The notes: generated from the letters alone by a model not told the origin. A DNA stretch of 64,000 nucleotides from Haladaptatus sp. ZSTT2 (GCF_037081775.1 NZ_JBAMHQ010000001.1:1860001-1924000), one strand, 5' to 3'; shown: positions 16,016-25,477, counted from the first letter of the stretch. Program-made: numbers and translations.

Positions 16016-18634
16016 TTAGGGGAACAGCAAGAGCGTCGCGCCCCCAATCTCCAGCACTTCGACCTCTTCGCCCGTCGCGGCCTGCTGTTCTTCTTTGATG
16101 TCGAAGGCGTCTGCGTCGAGGGTGATGGTCTCGCCATCGACCTCTAACTCGACTTCGCCCGTGCGCTTTTCTTTCTTCAACGCGGCGGGGTCTGCGGCTT
16201 CGAGGGCAGCGATGACCGCGCCTGCCTTGCCGCGGAACTTCGGCCCGATGACGCTGTGGTCTGGGTCGACGCCGACCGGGACGAGGTCGACGTTCGGCAC
16301 GCCTTGTTCGATGTAGACCGGCGCGTTGACGGTACCGGAAAGGTCGTAGGTGTCAATCGAGAGGTCGTCCTCGGGGTAGAGTTCGATGCGGTCGAGTTCG
16401 GCGTTGAGCGCCATGCCCTCCTCGGATTTCCACGCGCGGATGGTGGAGGCGGCGTTGGCGACGAGGTCGCCGCGCGCCTCTGCCTCCTCGTCTTCGAACG
16501 AGAGGACGGGCCACGCGGCTTTGTGAACCGTGTCCTCGCCACCGGGGAGGTGGCTGTAGGCCTCTGCGGCGAAGAACGGAGCGAACGGTGCGAGCATCAC
16601 GAGCGAGGCACTGAGCGCCGTATAGAGGGCGTGGCGGGCGGCGTTTCGCTCGCCGGGACGACCCTCGTAGAGGCGGCCCTTGATGAGTTCCAGATAGTCG
16701 TCTGCGAGGTCGTGCCAGATGAACTCGCGCACTTTGCGGAGCGCGGCGTCGAAGCGGTAGGCGTCCATGTCTTCGCCCACTTCTGTGGCCGTGCGCGCGA
16801 GTTTCGAGAGAATCCATTTGTCCGCGTCGCGGTAGGCCGGGTCTTGAATCTCGGGCGTCTCCTCGTCCAAGTGCTGGAGTGCAAAGCGCGTGATGTTCCA
16901 CACCTTCGTCTGGAAGCGTGTCGCGCTCGTGACTTCCTTCCACTGGAACTGGATGTCAGAGCCGGGTTGGCCGCCGAGGGCGATGGCTTGGCGGAAGGCG
17001 TCCGCGGAGTGTTCTTCCACAACCTCCTCTGGCTGGACGAAGTTGTTGCGCGACTTCGACATTTTGTGACCATCTTCACCGAACACCATGCCGTTGATGA
17101 GCGCTTCTTCCCACGGAATCTCGTCGGTGAGCGCCGCAGTGCGGAGGATGGTGTAGAACGCCCACGTCCGGATGATGTCGTGGCCCTGCTCGCGCAGTTG
17201 GACAGGCGAGAACTCATTCTCTGGCCAGCCTGCGACGTGCATCGCGGAGATGGATGAGTCCATCCACGTGTCCATCACGTCGGTCTCGCCGCGCCAGTTG
17301 TCGCTGCCACACTCTGGACAGTCCCCGATAGACGGACCGGAGTCGGTCGGGTCAACCGGCAGGTCGTCGGTGGTTGCGACGTGGACGTGGTCGCATTCGT
17401 CACAGAACCAGACCGGAATCGGCGTTGCGAACACGCGCTGGCGGGAGATAACCCAGTCCCACTCCATGCCCTCCGCCCAGTCTTCGAGGCGGGTGTACAT
17501 GTGCTCTGGAATCCACTCGATTTCCTGGGCTTTTTCCATGATTTCGTCCGTGTCGACGCGGATGAACCACTGCTCTTTGCTCAGGATTTCGATTGGCGTA
17601 TCACAGCGCCAGCACGCGCCGACCGACTGCTCGGTCGGCTGGGTGTCGTTGAGGTACCCCTCCTCGTCCAATTTCTCGGCGACGGCTTCTTTCGCCTCCG
17701 CAATCGTGAGGCCTGCGAACTCGCCTGCGAGGTCGTTCAGGTGGCCGTCTTCGGTGAACACCGCACGCAGGTCTAAGCCGTGTTCTGCCCACCAGCGAAC
17801 GTCCTGTTTGTCCCCGAACGTACAGATCATGACCGCGCCGGTTCCGAAGTCGCCGTCCACGTCGTCGTCTGCGAGGAGTTCGACTTCCTGGCCGAACAGC
17901 GGCACCTCGAAGGTGTCGCCGATGCGGTCTGCGTAGCGTTCGTCGTCAGGATTCACGGCCATGCCGACACACGCCGCGAGCAGTTCAGGGCGCGTGGTGG
18001 CGATTTCGATGTCGGCGTTTTCGACGCCGGGGAAGGTGATGTAGTAGAGATTCCCTTGGCGGTCGATGTTCTCGACTTCGGCGTCTGCGATGGCCGTCTC
18101 ACAGCGCGGACACCAGTTGACGGGGTGTTCGTCGCGGTAGACGAGGTCTTTTTCGGCCATCTCGACGAACGAGCGCTGGGTCTTCCCCCAGTAGGAGGGG
18201 TCCATGGTGCGGAACTCGTGGTCCCAGTCCTGGCTGAATCCGAGGGTCTGCATCGTCTCGTACATCGCGTCGATTTGCGCCTCGGTGTGTTCGATACACA
18301 TCTGGCGGAACTCGTCGCGGGGCACGTCCGTTCGGTGGATGTTGTTGTTCTCCTCAACTTTGACTTCCGTCGGGAGACCATGGCAGTCCCAGCCCTGTGG
18401 GAACAGCACGTCGTCGCCTTTGAGGCGGTGGTACCGGGCGGCGAAGTCCATGTAACACCAGCCGAGGGCGTTGCCGATGTGGAAGTCACCGGTCGGGTAC
18501 GGTGGGGGCGTGTCGATGATGTAGTCGGGGCGCTCTTCGTCGCCCTCGTAGGCGTACACGTCGGAGCCTTCCCACGCGTCGCGCCATTTTCGCTCTATCG
18601 TGTCGGGGTCGTAGGTCTCTTGCATATCTGTCAT
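16016..18634 (-). CDS. valS: Valyl-tRNA synthetase
   Basis: 872 residues, the archaeal ValS length. The class I motifs are HIGN at 52-55 ([17 protein letters not shown]) and KMSKS at about 524-528 ([10 protein letters not shown]). An editing (CP1) domain lies between, with NLYYITFPG and the [21 protein letters not shown] stretch, and four-cysteine zinc sites ([21 protein letters not shown]) are recognisable. A short C-terminal coiled region replaces the longer bacterial one. It charges tRNA-Val. Met1 at 18634 is followed by another at codon 4. It is divergent from gnd across a 211-base spacer. Confidence 0.95.
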   Translation of the reverse strand: MTDMQETYDPDTIERKWRDAWEGSDVYAYEGDEERPDYIIDTPPPYPTGDFHIGNALGWCYMDFAARYHRLKGDDVLFPQGWDCHGLPTEVKVEENNNIHRTDVPRDEFRQMCIEHTEAQIDAMYETMQTLGFSQDWDHEFRTMDPSYWGKTQRSFVEMAEKDLVYRDEHPVNWCPRCETAIADAEVENIDRQGNLYYITFPGVENADIEIATTRPELLAACVGMAVNPDDERYADRIGDTFEVPLFGQEVELLADDDVDGDFGTGAVMICTFGDKQDVRWWAEHGLDLRAVFTEDGHLNDLAGEFAGLTIAEAKEAVAEKLDEEGYLNDTQPTEQSVGACWRCDTPIEILSKEQWFIRVDTDEIMEKAQEIEWIPEHMYTRLEDWAEGMEWDWVISRQRVFATPIPVWFCDECDHVHVATTDDLPVDPTDSGPSIGDCPECGSDNWRGETDVMDTWMDSSISAMHVAGWPENEFSPVQLREQGHDIIRTWAFYTILRTAALTDEIPWEEALINGMVFGEDGHKMSKSRNNFVQPEEVVEEHSADAFRQAIALGGQPGSDIQFQWKEVTSATRFQTKVWNITRFALQHLDEETPEIQDPAYRDADKWILSKLARTATEVGEDMDAYRFDAALRKVREFIWHDLADDYLELIKGRLYEGRPGERNAARHALYTALSASLVMLAPFAPFFAAEAYSHLPGGEDTVHKAAWPVLSFEDEEAEARGDLVANAASTIRAWKSEEGMALNAELDRIELYPEDDLSIDTYDLSGTVNAPVYIEQGVPNVDLVPVGVDPDHSVIGPKFRGKAGAVIAALEAADPAALKKEKRTGEVELEVDGETITLDADAFDIKEEQQAATGEEVEVLEIGGATLLLFP

Positions 18635-18845
18635 GGTTTGAAAGCAGCGAGTCTGAGCAGGGGCAAACCCGATACTGACGGGTCGCCGTCGGCTAAGGAA
18701 TCGTGCGCGAGCATTCGCGCTAGTAGCGTACTACCGACGACATCACGCTCATACCCCGAGAGATTGCCCGTATTTTGATAAAGGTTCCCGTATCTCCCCC
18801 ACGGCGAACCACAACCCCTTACTTTGCGTCCACGGAGGGTGCAAT

Positions 18846-19745
18846 ATGCAACTCGGCGTCATCGGACTCGGCAGAATGGGGCAAATCGTCGTCTCTCGCG
18901 TGCTCGCAGCGGGCCACGACGTGGTCGCCTTCGACCTTGACGAAGAGGCCGTCGCCACGGCCGCGGAAGCCGGCGCACAGCCTGCGGCCACGCTCGACAA
19001 CTTCCTCACACAACTCGGCGACCAAAAGCGCATCTGGCTCATGGTGCCCGCGGGCGACGCGGTGGACGCCACGCTCGCAGAACTCAACCCGTCGCTCACC
19101 GACGACGACATCGTCGTAGACGGCGGGAACTCCTTTTTCAAGGAATCGACGCGCCGCGCCGAGGAGTGTCCTGCTGCGTACCTCGACTGTGGCACCTCCG
19201 GTGGCCCCGCGGGCGCAGAACTCGGCTTCTCGCTCATGATTGGCGGCCTCGAGTGGGCCTACGACGAACTGACGCCGGTGTTTGACGCCGTCGCAACCGG
19301 CCCCGCAGGCCACGACCGTATGGGGCCTGCAGGCTCCGGCCACTACGTGAAGATGGTGCACAACGGCGTCGAGTACGTGCTCATGCAGGCCTACGGCGAG
19401 GGCTTCGACCTGCTCGCAAACGGCCGCTACGACCTCGATTTAGAGGCTGTCGCCCGGACGTGGAACAACGGCGCGGTCATCCGGTCGTGGCTCCTTGAAC
19501 TCTGTGAGGAAGCCTTCGCAGAGGAGGGCAACGACTTGGGCGACGTCGCAGACTACGTCGCGGGTGGTTCGACGGGGACGTGGACGGTACAGGAAGCCTT
19601 AGAACAGGAAGTGCCCGTCCCGCTCATCTACCAGTCGCTCGCAGAGCGCTTCGAGAGCCGCACCGAGGAGCGTTTCGCGCGGCGGCTGGCCAACCGGCTT
19701 CGCTACGGCTTTGGTCGTCACGAGGTCGCGCGCAAGAACGACTAA
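18846..19745 (+). CDS. gnd: 6-phosphogluconate dehydrogenase (decarboxylating), short type
   Basis: 299 residues with an N-terminal Rossmann motif GLGRMG (7-12) and the domain-2 signatures DCGTSGGPAGAELGFSLMIGG and GSGHYVKMVHNGVEY, which carry the catalytic Lys. The enzyme oxidises 6-phosphogluconate to ribulose 5-phosphate and CO2. At ~300 residues it belongs to the short Gnd type found in haloarchaea and some bacteria rather than the ~470-residue form. The ATG at 18846 directly follows GTGCAAT; in-frame sequence upstream is not Rossmann-like. NAD versus NADP use cannot be read with confidence (Asp after strand 2: AFDLDEE suggests NAD). Confidence 0.9.
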   Translation: MQLGVIGLGRMGQIVVSRVLAAGHDVVAFDLDEEAVATAAEAGAQPAATLDNFLTQLGDQKRIWLMVPAGDAVDATLAELNPSLTDDDIVVDGGNSFFKESTRRAEECPAAYLDCGTSGGPAGAELGFSLMIGGLEWAYDELTPVFDAVATGPAGHDRMGPAGSGHYVKMVHNGVEYVLMQAYGEGFDLLANGRYDLDLEAVARTWNNGAVIRSWLLELCEEAFAEEGNDLGDVADYVAGGSTGTWTVQEALEQEVPVPLIYQSLAERFESRTEERFARRLANRLRYGFGRHEVARKND

Positions 19746-19968
19746 ATTCGGCGACTTTCGTGACAGGTTCTAGAGTAAAATCTGGAAAAATGCCCACAAA
19801 TTCTCTCGCGATTTTCTGAACGTCCGCATTGCTAGCGTTTCGATTTTCGATCAACGCGACGTGTTTCATGACATGGGTAGACATACCATCAATATCTGGG
19901 AATATAATCATTTTTTGCGTTATTCGCCGGTTTCGCTACGTTAAGTACCCCCTACTCCTGAACAGCAA

Positions 19969-20157
19969 ATGATGCAGGCCAACCAAGACGGGATCCCCCG
20001 TGCGGTGGACCTGGAGTACGAGAACAGCACGCTAGACGTCGCATACCGCGGCGAGTACGTTGAACTGACCGTAGACAAACTCCGGGTGCTCGGAAACACA
20101 GAGTGGATTCGAATCGACCGCGACCACTTCGTAGAAGACCTCCGGTCTATGTGCTAA
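19969..20157 (+). CDS. Small acidic hypothetical protein (62 aa)
   Basis: 62 residues, strongly acidic, reading as a small beta-alpha protein (VDLEYENSTLDVAYRGEYVELTV then LRVLGNTEWIRIDRD). The A/T-rich bases ACGTTAAGTAC about 25 bases upstream could be its TATA box and would make the transcript short-leadered. It is not recognised. It lies alone between gnd and the E1 operon; the 223-base spacer on its left is unusually A/T-rich and contains no other supported gene. Confidence 0.5.
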   Translation: MMQANQDGIPRAVDLEYENSTLDVAYRGEYVELTVDKLRVLGNTEWIRIDRDHFVEDLRSMC

Positions 20158-20299
20158 TCCCCACGTACACACGCAACTCCCCTACCCCAATCCCCCCGTA
20201 TCCCCAATTTTCTGGACGTTCACACCCCTGAGTCAGTACTGTCTACAGACGTGAACGTTTAATTTCCCTCTCGGCAAATGTTGTATGTGAGGGGAACTC

Positions 20300-21340
20300 A
20301 TGCCAAGCGTTACCGAATTACAGCAAATGTACGACAACATGGTAACTGCGCGTTACTATGAAGAGCGCCTTCAGGAGGAGTATCTGGAGGGGAAACAACC
20401 GGCGTTCGACATCTCCGCCGGGCCGATTCCGGGGGAGTTGCATCTCGCGGCCGGTCACGAGGCCTCGGGTGCGGGGGTCTGTCAACACCTGCGCGATGAC
20501 GACACGGTAACCGGCCCACACCGGCCCCACCACATCGCCATCGCCAAAGGCGTCGACTTAAAGAAGATGACAGCGGAGATTTTTGGCCGCGAAACGGGCC
20601 TCTGTCGGGGTAAAGGCGGGCACATGCACCTGTTCGACCCGAGCGTCAACTTCGCCTGCAGTGGCATTATTGCGCAAGGCTGTCCGACCGCCGTCGGTGC
20701 GGCGATGGCCGCGAAAAAGCGCGGACTCGATTCCGTGGCCGTCGCGTTCCTCGGTGAGGGAGCCATCGACCAAGGCGGCTTCTTCGAATCGCTGAATCTC
20801 GCGCAGGTCCAGCAGCTCCCGGTCGTCTTCGTCATTGAGGACAACGACTGGGCCATCAGCATGCCCAAAGACCGCGTTACGGACGTCAAAGACGGTTCGA
20901 TGCGCGCGAAGGGCCACGGCATGCCCGGCGAGCGCGTTGACTCGAACGACGCGATTGCGGTGTACGAAGCCGCGAAAAAGGCCGTCAGCCGCGCCCGCAA
21001 CGGAAACGGCCCAACCTTGCTTGAGGTGCAGGTACACCGCCACATGGGTCACTTCATGGGCGACGCCGAAGCCTACCGGCCTGACGATGAACTGGAGCGC
21101 ATCAAGAAACTCGACCCGATTCCGCGCCTCGAACAAGACCTGTTGAACGAGGGCGTCGACCAATCGGAACTCGACGAGATTCGCACGAAGGCCCACGAGC
21201 GCGTCGACGAGGCAATCGCGTGGGCGAAAGAACAACCGGAACCGGAGCCACACGAGGCGCTCGAAGACGTGTTCCACAACCCACCGGAGGAGTGGGTCGA
21301 GGCGGCGAACATGGCCGCCGCACAGGAGGGTGATGACTAA
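20300..21340 (+). CDS. Thiamine-diphosphate-dependent 2-oxoacid/acetoin dehydrogenase E1, alpha subunit
   Basis: 346 residues. The ThDP motif starts LGEGAIDQGGFFESLN (GEG at 152-154) and ends in Asp181-Asn182 (VIEDNDW), the 30-residue GDG...N pattern. The phosphorylation-loop-like region GHMHLFDPSVNFACSG and HRPHHIAIAKG with paired histidines fit E1 alpha of acetoin/pyruvate-type complexes. In haloarchaea these complexes act on branched-chain or other substrates, since pyruvate itself is handled by a ferredoxin oxidoreductase; the substrate here is open. A ribosome-binding GAGGGG lies five bases before the ATG. It forms an operon with the next two genes. Confidence 0.88.
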   Translation: MPSVTELQQMYDNMVTARYYEERLQEEYLEGKQPAFDISAGPIPGELHLAAGHEASGAGVCQHLRDDDTVTGPHRPHHIAIAKGVDLKKMTAEIFGRETGLCRGKGGHMHLFDPSVNFACSGIIAQGCPTAVGAAMAAKKRGLDSVAVAFLGEGAIDQGGFFESLNLAQVQQLPVVFVIEDNDWAISMPKDRVTDVKDGSMRAKGHGMPGERVDSNDAIAVYEAAKKAVSRARNGNGPTLLEVQVHRHMGHFMGDAEAYRPDDELERIKKLDPIPRLEQDLLNEGVDQSELDEIRTKAHERVDEAIAWAKEQPEPEPHEALEDVFHNPPEEWVEAANMAAAQEGDD

Positions 21341-22353
21341 TGACCCAACAAGTCGCAGAACGCGAACTGACGATGAGTCGCGCGATGGTCGAGGCCATCA
21401 AACAGGAGATGGAGGCCAACGAAGAAGTGTTCGTCATGGGCGAAGACATCGCCGACTACGGCGGCATCTTCAGCTCCACGACGGGCCTGCTCGATGAGTT
21501 CGGCCGTGACCGCGTGATGGACGTACCCATCAGCGAAACGGCGTTCATCGGCGCGGCCGTCGGCGCGGCCCAAGCCGGGATGCGCCCGATTGCCGAACTC
21601 ATGTTCGTCGACTTCTTCGGCGTCGCGATGGACCAAATATACAACCAGATGGCGAAGAACACGTACATGAGCGGCGGGGCGGTGAGCGTCCCGATGGTGC
21701 TCATGACTGCCGTTGGCGGGACGTACTCTGACGCTGGCCAGCACTCTCAGACGCTGTACGGCACCTTCGCCCACCTGCCGGGCATGAAGGTCGTCGTGCC
21801 CTCGAATGCGTACGACGCGAAGGGGCTGATGCACAGCGCGATTCGGGACGACGACCCGGTCGTATTCATGTTTCACAAGCGGCTCATGGGCCTCGGCTGG
21901 ATGCCGTCGCCCGAGGGGCCGAAGAACACCGTCCCAGAAGAGCCGTACACGATTCCGTTCGGGCAAGCCGACATCAAGCGCGAAGGGGCAGACGCGACCG
22001 TCGTCACCCTCGGACTCCACGTCCACCGTGCCTGTGAGGCCGCCCGCGAACTCGCAGACGAGGGTATCGAGACGGAGATTATTGACCTCCGGACGCTCGT
22101 GCCGTTCGACACCAAGACGGTGGTGGACTCGGTGCGCAAGACGGGACGGCTCATCGTCGTGGACGAAGATTACCGCTCCTTTGGCCTCACCGGCGAGGTC
22201 GTCGCACGGGTCGCAGAACACGCCTTAGACGACTTAGAGGAGGTTCGCAGACTCGCCATCCCGGACGTGCCAATTCCGTACGCCCGGCCGCTCGAAACCG
22301 CTCTCAACCCGAGCGCGAAGCAAATCGCAGACGCCATCCGCGACACCCAATGA
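21340..22353 (+). CDS. 2-oxoacid/acetoin dehydrogenase E1, beta subunit
   Basis: 337 residues of the transketolase-type E1 beta family: ERELTMSRAMVEAIKQEM at the N-terminus, VFVMGEDIADYGGIFSST with the conserved Glu for cofactor activation, DVPISETAFIGAAVGAAQAG, and the C-terminal transketolase domain (LIDLRTLVPFD-like segment EIIDLRTLVPFDTKTV). It pairs with E1 alpha to decarboxylate the 2-oxoacid or acetoin and reductively acylate a lipoyl group. The start overlaps the alpha stop (TAATG) and its stop overlaps the lipoyl gene (ATGA). Confidence 0.9.
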   Translation: MTQQVAERELTMSRAMVEAIKQEMEANEEVFVMGEDIADYGGIFSSTTGLLDEFGRDRVMDVPISETAFIGAAVGAAQAGMRPIAELMFVDFFGVAMDQIYNQMAKNTYMSGGAVSVPMVLMTAVGGTYSDAGQHSQTLYGTFAHLPGMKVVVPSNAYDAKGLMHSAIRDDDPVVFMFHKRLMGLGWMPSPEGPKNTVPEEPYTIPFGQADIKREGADATVVTLGLHVHRACEAARELADEGIETEIIDLRTLVPFDTKTVVDSVRKTGRLIVVDEDYRSFGLTGEVVARVAEHALDDLEEVRRLAIPDVPIPYARPLETALNPSAKQIADAIRDTQ

Positions 22354-22607
22354 GCGACGCTGCGGTCCTCGTCGATTCGGCGGCGGTGTGGCCAGCGGAC
22401 GCGATGGACGTAGACGAAGGCGTCGTCTCGAACTGGTTCGTCCGTGAGGGCGCGACCGTCGAAGCGGGTGACACCATCTGCGAGATTCAAATCGAGAAGG
22501 TGAGCGTCGACGTACCTGCGCCCCAGTCGGGAACCCTCGCAGAGCGCCTCGTCGGTGAGAACGAGGAGTTCCGCCGGGGGGATTCGCTCGCGCGCATCGA
22601 ACCGTAA
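22350..22607 (+). CDS. Free-standing lipoyl-domain protein
   Basis: 85 residues consisting only of a biotinyl/lipoyl hammerhead: DEGVVSNWFVREGATVEAGDTICE, then the hairpin with Lys50 in IQIEKVSVDVPAP as the lipoylation candidate, and the mirrored half GTLAERLVGENEEFRRGD. E2 enzymes are normally 400 or more residues, with a peripheral-subunit-binding and a catalytic domain; both are absent here, not frameshifted away, because the downstream sequence is the spacer before the ferredoxin gene. The role is probably as the swinging-arm carrier for the E1 pair, with its acyltransferase and E3 encoded elsewhere or replaced. Confidence 0.82.
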   Translation: MSDAAVLVDSAAVWPADAMDVDEGVVSNWFVREGATVEAGDTICEIQIEKVSVDVPAPQSGTLAERLVGENEEFRRGDSLARIEP

Positions 22608-22690
22608 TCGACCTCCGAATTCCAATTTTTGCCCCCGAACCGTCCGCCCTAATCAAAATGCTGTTAAACTAGGCTTCCGTACCGCCGACC

Positions 22691-23272
22691 ATGGTTGAAG
22701 TACTGGGTGTCGCGCTCGGGGTGCTGTTAACGCTCGTCGCGGTTGCCTTGCACTATTCGACGGGAACGGCCAAGTCGCTTCCAGAGGACATCACCGACCA
22801 AGTCCTCGAACGGCGCGCCGCGTCCGTCGCAGAAACGGATTTCCCCGAACCGATGAACCGCTCGATTGGTGGCGGCGGCGCCGTCGGCGCAGTCGCTGGG
22901 GGCGAAGCTGGCGGCGAACTCGAAGAAGGCGGCGAATCCGCTGGGTCTTCGAGCCCGGCCGACATCCCTGAAGACGAAGTCGAGTACTTCGAAATCGAGT
23001 TCGCAAAAGAAGGGAAAACGATTGAAGTCGCAAACAACGAGACAATCCTCGACGCGGGCGAAGACGAAGGCTGGGACCTCCCCTACGCCTGCCGTCAGGG
23101 CCAGTGTATCTCCTGTGCGGGGAAGGTCGCCTCCGGCGAGAACGCAGAGGACTTCGTCGTCCACGACAACCAGCAGATGCTGGGCGAAGAGGAACTCGGC
23201 AAGGGCTACATGCTGACCTGTGTTGCCTACCCGAAGAAGCCGTTCACGCTCGAAACCGGCGAGACGCCATAG
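22691..23272 (+). CDS. Membrane-anchored plant-type [2Fe-2S] ferredoxin
   Basis: 193 residues. An N-terminal hydrophobic helix (about 3-21) is followed by an Ala/Gly/Glu-rich linker (60-95) and a plant-type ferredoxin domain. The four cluster ligands are Cys134, Cys139, Cys142 (YACRQGQCISCAGKV) and Cys177 (MLTCVAYP). Soluble halobacterial ferredoxins are ~129 residues, so this form is extended by the anchor. It probably delivers electrons at the cytoplasmic face of the membrane; the partner is unknown. It lies 83 bases after the lipoyl gene, likely with its own promoter. Confidence 0.85.
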   Translation: MVEVLGVALGVLLTLVAVALHYSTGTAKSLPEDITDQVLERRAASVAETDFPEPMNRSIGGGGAVGAVAGGEAGGELEEGGESAGSSSPADIPEDEVEYFEIEFAKEGKTIEVANNETILDAGEDEGWDLPYACRQGQCISCAGKVASGENAEDFVVHDNQQMLGEEELGKGYMLTCVAYPKKPFTLETGETP

Positions 23273-23319
23273 CGGCCGAACCAGAGCGCTGATATCTTTC
23301 CTTCAATTGGATAACAATA

Positions 23320-24741
23320 GTGAGTAGTGGCCAAACCCAGAGTTCGATAACTGAGGGGGGACTGGCCCGGCCGATGTTCCGTTTGGCGTTGCCAATCGTC
23401 ATCACGCAGCTCCTCCAGGTCGCCTACAACATCGCCGACACCATCTGGCTCGGCCGCCTTTCGGCCGCCGCCGTCGGCGCGATGAGCCTCGCGTTTCCGC
23501 TCATTTTCCTCCTGCTTTCGGTCGGTGGCGGGTTCACCGTCGCCGGGAGCACGCTCGTTGCCCAGTACACCGGCGCAAAGAGCGAAGGCTCTGCAGGGAA
23601 AGTCGCGGGCCAGACGATGTCGTTCGTCACGCTGCTCGCCATCGTCCTTGGCGCGCTCGGCTTTTTCGCCACCAAGCCGATGCTTGGCCTCCTCCCGAGC
23701 GACCCTGAGACGGCTCTCGAAGTCGTCCCGCTCGCCGCAGCCTACATGCGCGTGTTCTTCCTCGGAACGCCGTTTCTGTTCGGCTTTTTTGTCTTCTCCG
23801 CGCTGATGCGCGGCTACGGCAACACCCGCACGCCGATGCGCATCATGGCCATCAGCGTCGCGCTCAACGTCGTGTTAGACCCCATCTTCATCTTCGGCTG
23901 GATTGGCTTCCCCGCCCTCGGCATCGAAGGCGCGGCCCTCGCCACGCTCGTCTCCAGAGCCATCGCCACCGGCCTCGGCTTCTACGTGCTGTTCATGACG
24001 ACTTCGGGCCCGGACGTGCGCCTCTCGGATCTGAACCCTGAACTCGACATCATCCGCAAAATCGTCTCCATCGGCGTCCCGAGCGCGCTCGAACAGTCCG
24101 CGAGCGCACTGGCGATGATTACGCTCACCGCTATGGTCGTGACGTTCGCCCCGCCCGTCGTCGCCGCCTACGGCCTCGGCAACCGCCTCATCTCGCTCGT
24201 GTTCCTCCCCGCAATGGGCCTCGGACGGGCGACCAACACGATGGTCGGCCAGAACCTCGGCGCAAAGCAAACCGCCCGCGCAGAGCGCGCCGTCAAACTC
24301 GCCGCCGTCGTCGGCGCAGGCGTCATGCTCGGCGTTGCCGTCATCGCCGCCCTGTTCCCCGAACCCATCGTCGGCGTGTTCCTCGACACCGGCACGGCCG
24401 ACGCCGCAGCAACCATCCGTCTCGGCAGCGAGTACCTCCGGATTCGCTCGGTGGAGTTCGCCTTCATCGGCGTCCTCCAAGTCCTCCTCGGAGCCTACCG
24501 CGGCGCGGGCAACACGAAGACGGCACTCGTCTTCTCCATGCTCGCCCTCTGGATTGGCCGCGTCCCGACGGTGTACTACCTCGCCTTCGTCGAAGGCATG
24601 GGCCCAACCGGCATCTGGTGGGGGATGGCCCTCGGCAACATCGTCGGCGCAATCACCGCCGCCGCATGGTTCACCCGCGGGACGTGGAAACAGTCGGTCA
24701 TCGACCAGCCCGGCCCGGCCATGGCCGACGGCGAAGACTGA
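23320..24741 (+). CDS. MATE-family multidrug/toxin exporter
   Basis: 473 residues from a GTG start, with about twelve membrane helices. N- and C-terminal halves show the MATE repeat: LARPMFRLALPIVITQLLQV with AYNIADTIWLGRLSA, and later IVSIGVPSALEQSASALA. The loop VFSALMRGYGNTRTPMRIM and its second-half counterpart VLLGAYRGAGNTKTAL are typical. These exporters use Na+ or H+ gradients to expel cationic compounds. It lies between the ferredoxin gene and tRNA-Arg, and no regulator is adjacent. Confidence 0.88.
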   Translation: MSSGQTQSSITEGGLARPMFRLALPIVITQLLQVAYNIADTIWLGRLSAAAVGAMSLAFPLIFLLLSVGGGFTVAGSTLVAQYTGAKSEGSAGKVAGQTMSFVTLLAIVLGALGFFATKPMLGLLPSDPETALEVVPLAAAYMRVFFLGTPFLFGFFVFSALMRGYGNTRTPMRIMAISVALNVVLDPIFIFGWIGFPALGIEGAALATLVSRAIATGLGFYVLFMTTSGPDVRLSDLNPELDIIRKIVSIGVPSALEQSASALAMITLTAMVVTFAPPVVAAYGLGNRLISLVFLPAMGLGRATNTMVGQNLGAKQTARAERAVKLAAVVGAGVMLGVAVIAALFPEPIVGVFLDTGTADAAATIRLGSEYLRIRSVEFAFIGVLQVLLGAYRGAGNTKTALVFSMLALWIGRVPTVYYLAFVEGMGPTGIWWGMALGNIVGAITAAAWFTRGTWKQSVIDQPGPAMADGED

Positions 24742-24782
24742 CTCACAACGGTTTTACCTTCTTGTCCGGAACTCAATTGTGA

Positions 24783-24855
24783 GGGCCCGTAGCTCAGTGG
24801 ACAGAGTCCTTGGTTCCGGACCAAGATGTCGCGGGTTCAAATCCCGTCGGGTCCG
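24783..24855 (+). tRNA. tRNA-Arg (anticodon CCG)
   Basis: 73 bases fold as a full cloverleaf. Acceptor GGGCCCG pairs with CGGGTCC, the D arm starts TAGCTCAGTGG, and the anticodon stem CTTGG/CCAAG encloses loop TTCCGGA, so the anticodon is CCG reading CGG (Arg). The T arm is GCGGG-TTCAAAT-CCCGT. The discriminator base is G; CCA is not encoded and there is no intron. A TATA-like GGTTTTACC lies about 30 bases upstream. Confidence 0.95.
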
Positions 24856-24937
24856 TTTGATTTTGCTGCGCAAAATCTCACTCCCCTGACGACCGTCGCA
24901 AAACCTTCGGTTTTGCTCGGTCCCGTCGGATCCGTTT
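24842..24937 (+). repeat. Direct repeat of the tRNA-Arg 3' end (att-like)
   Basis: Bases 24842-24858 (TCCCGTCGGGTCCGTTT, the 3' end of tRNA-Arg and three bases beyond) recur at 24921-24937 with one mismatch (A for G). The 79-base period between copies contains only two hairpins. Partial copies of a tRNA 3' end are what integrase-mediated insertion and later loss of an element can leave; no integrase gene is present, so this is at most a remnant. Confidence 0.55.
24859..24916. repeat. Two perfect hairpins after tRNA-Arg
   Basis: GATTTTGC-TGC-GCAAAATC (24859-24877) and GCAAAACC-TTC-GGTTTTGC (24898-24916) are perfect 8-base stems with 3-base loops sharing the core TTTTGC/GCAAAA. They lie between the two tRNA-end repeats and could end or process the tRNA transcript. 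Function is inferred from position only. Confidence 0.5.
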
Positions 24938-25075
24938 TTGAATCTTATACAACGAGCGGAGTGCGGCGGCTGAATCCAAACCCGTCAAAAAGAGAGCTGC
25001 ATTCTGCGACCGCATGTGCAGACGATTGCGTTCGTGTGGCACAACTACTAAGCCCCATCACGAGGTCGTGTTAGT

Positions 25076-25477
25076 ATGTACCATGTGGTAATTGGTGTCG
25101 ATGACGATGCCGCACACGCGCTCGCATGTGTCGAAGAAGTCGGGAAGTTGCCAGGCAAGGCTGCAGAGAAGGAAGTCACCCTTGTCCACAGTTTCGTTGA
25201 CAACCCGAGCGGAGCGTCAGCGACGCAGTTGCATTCGATTCGAGAGGCGGGAGAGTGGCTCGAAGCGCAGGATATCGAATACACTGTCAACGAAGCGTCG
25301 GGCGACCCGGCCACCGTTATCATCGAGTTCGCAAACGACGAGGACGCAGACCTCATCGTCATCGGCGGGCGCAAACGCTCTCCGGCGGGGAAGGCGCTGT
25401 TCGGGAGCGTCACGCAGTCGGTCATTTTGAATGCTGGACGACCGGTCATGGTGACGGGTGTTCCGAAAAACGAGTAA
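25076..25477 (+). CDS. Universal stress protein (UspA family)
   Basis: 133 residues with the Usp fold. The N-terminal strand [13 protein letters not shown] carries the conserved Asp, [28 protein letters not shown] carries the nucleotide-binding pattern G-x2-G-x9-G-(S/T), and the closing strand is RPVMVTGVP. It probably binds ATP. Haloarchaea hold many paralogues, and individual roles are mostly unknown. The gene has its own transcript and is convergent with the thioredoxin-like gene two bases beyond. Confidence 0.88.
   Translation: MYHVVIGVDDDAAHALACVEEVGKLPGKAAEKEVTLVHSFVDNPSGASATQLHSIREAGEWLEAQDIEYTVNEASGDPATVIIEFANDEDADLIVIGGRKRSPAGKALFGSVTQSVILNAGRPVMVTGVPKNE

Noticed and set aside
17780-18778. 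A 332-codon plus-strand frame opposite valS
   Set aside because: It is antisense to the catalytic domain of ValS, whose motifs (HIGN, KMSKS) are certain.
19624-19911. A minus-strand frame beginning MIIFPDIDG in the gnd-downstream spacer
   Set aside because: The first ~55 residues look odd but not acidic, and the frame then continues antisense through gnd; no promoter or family supports it.
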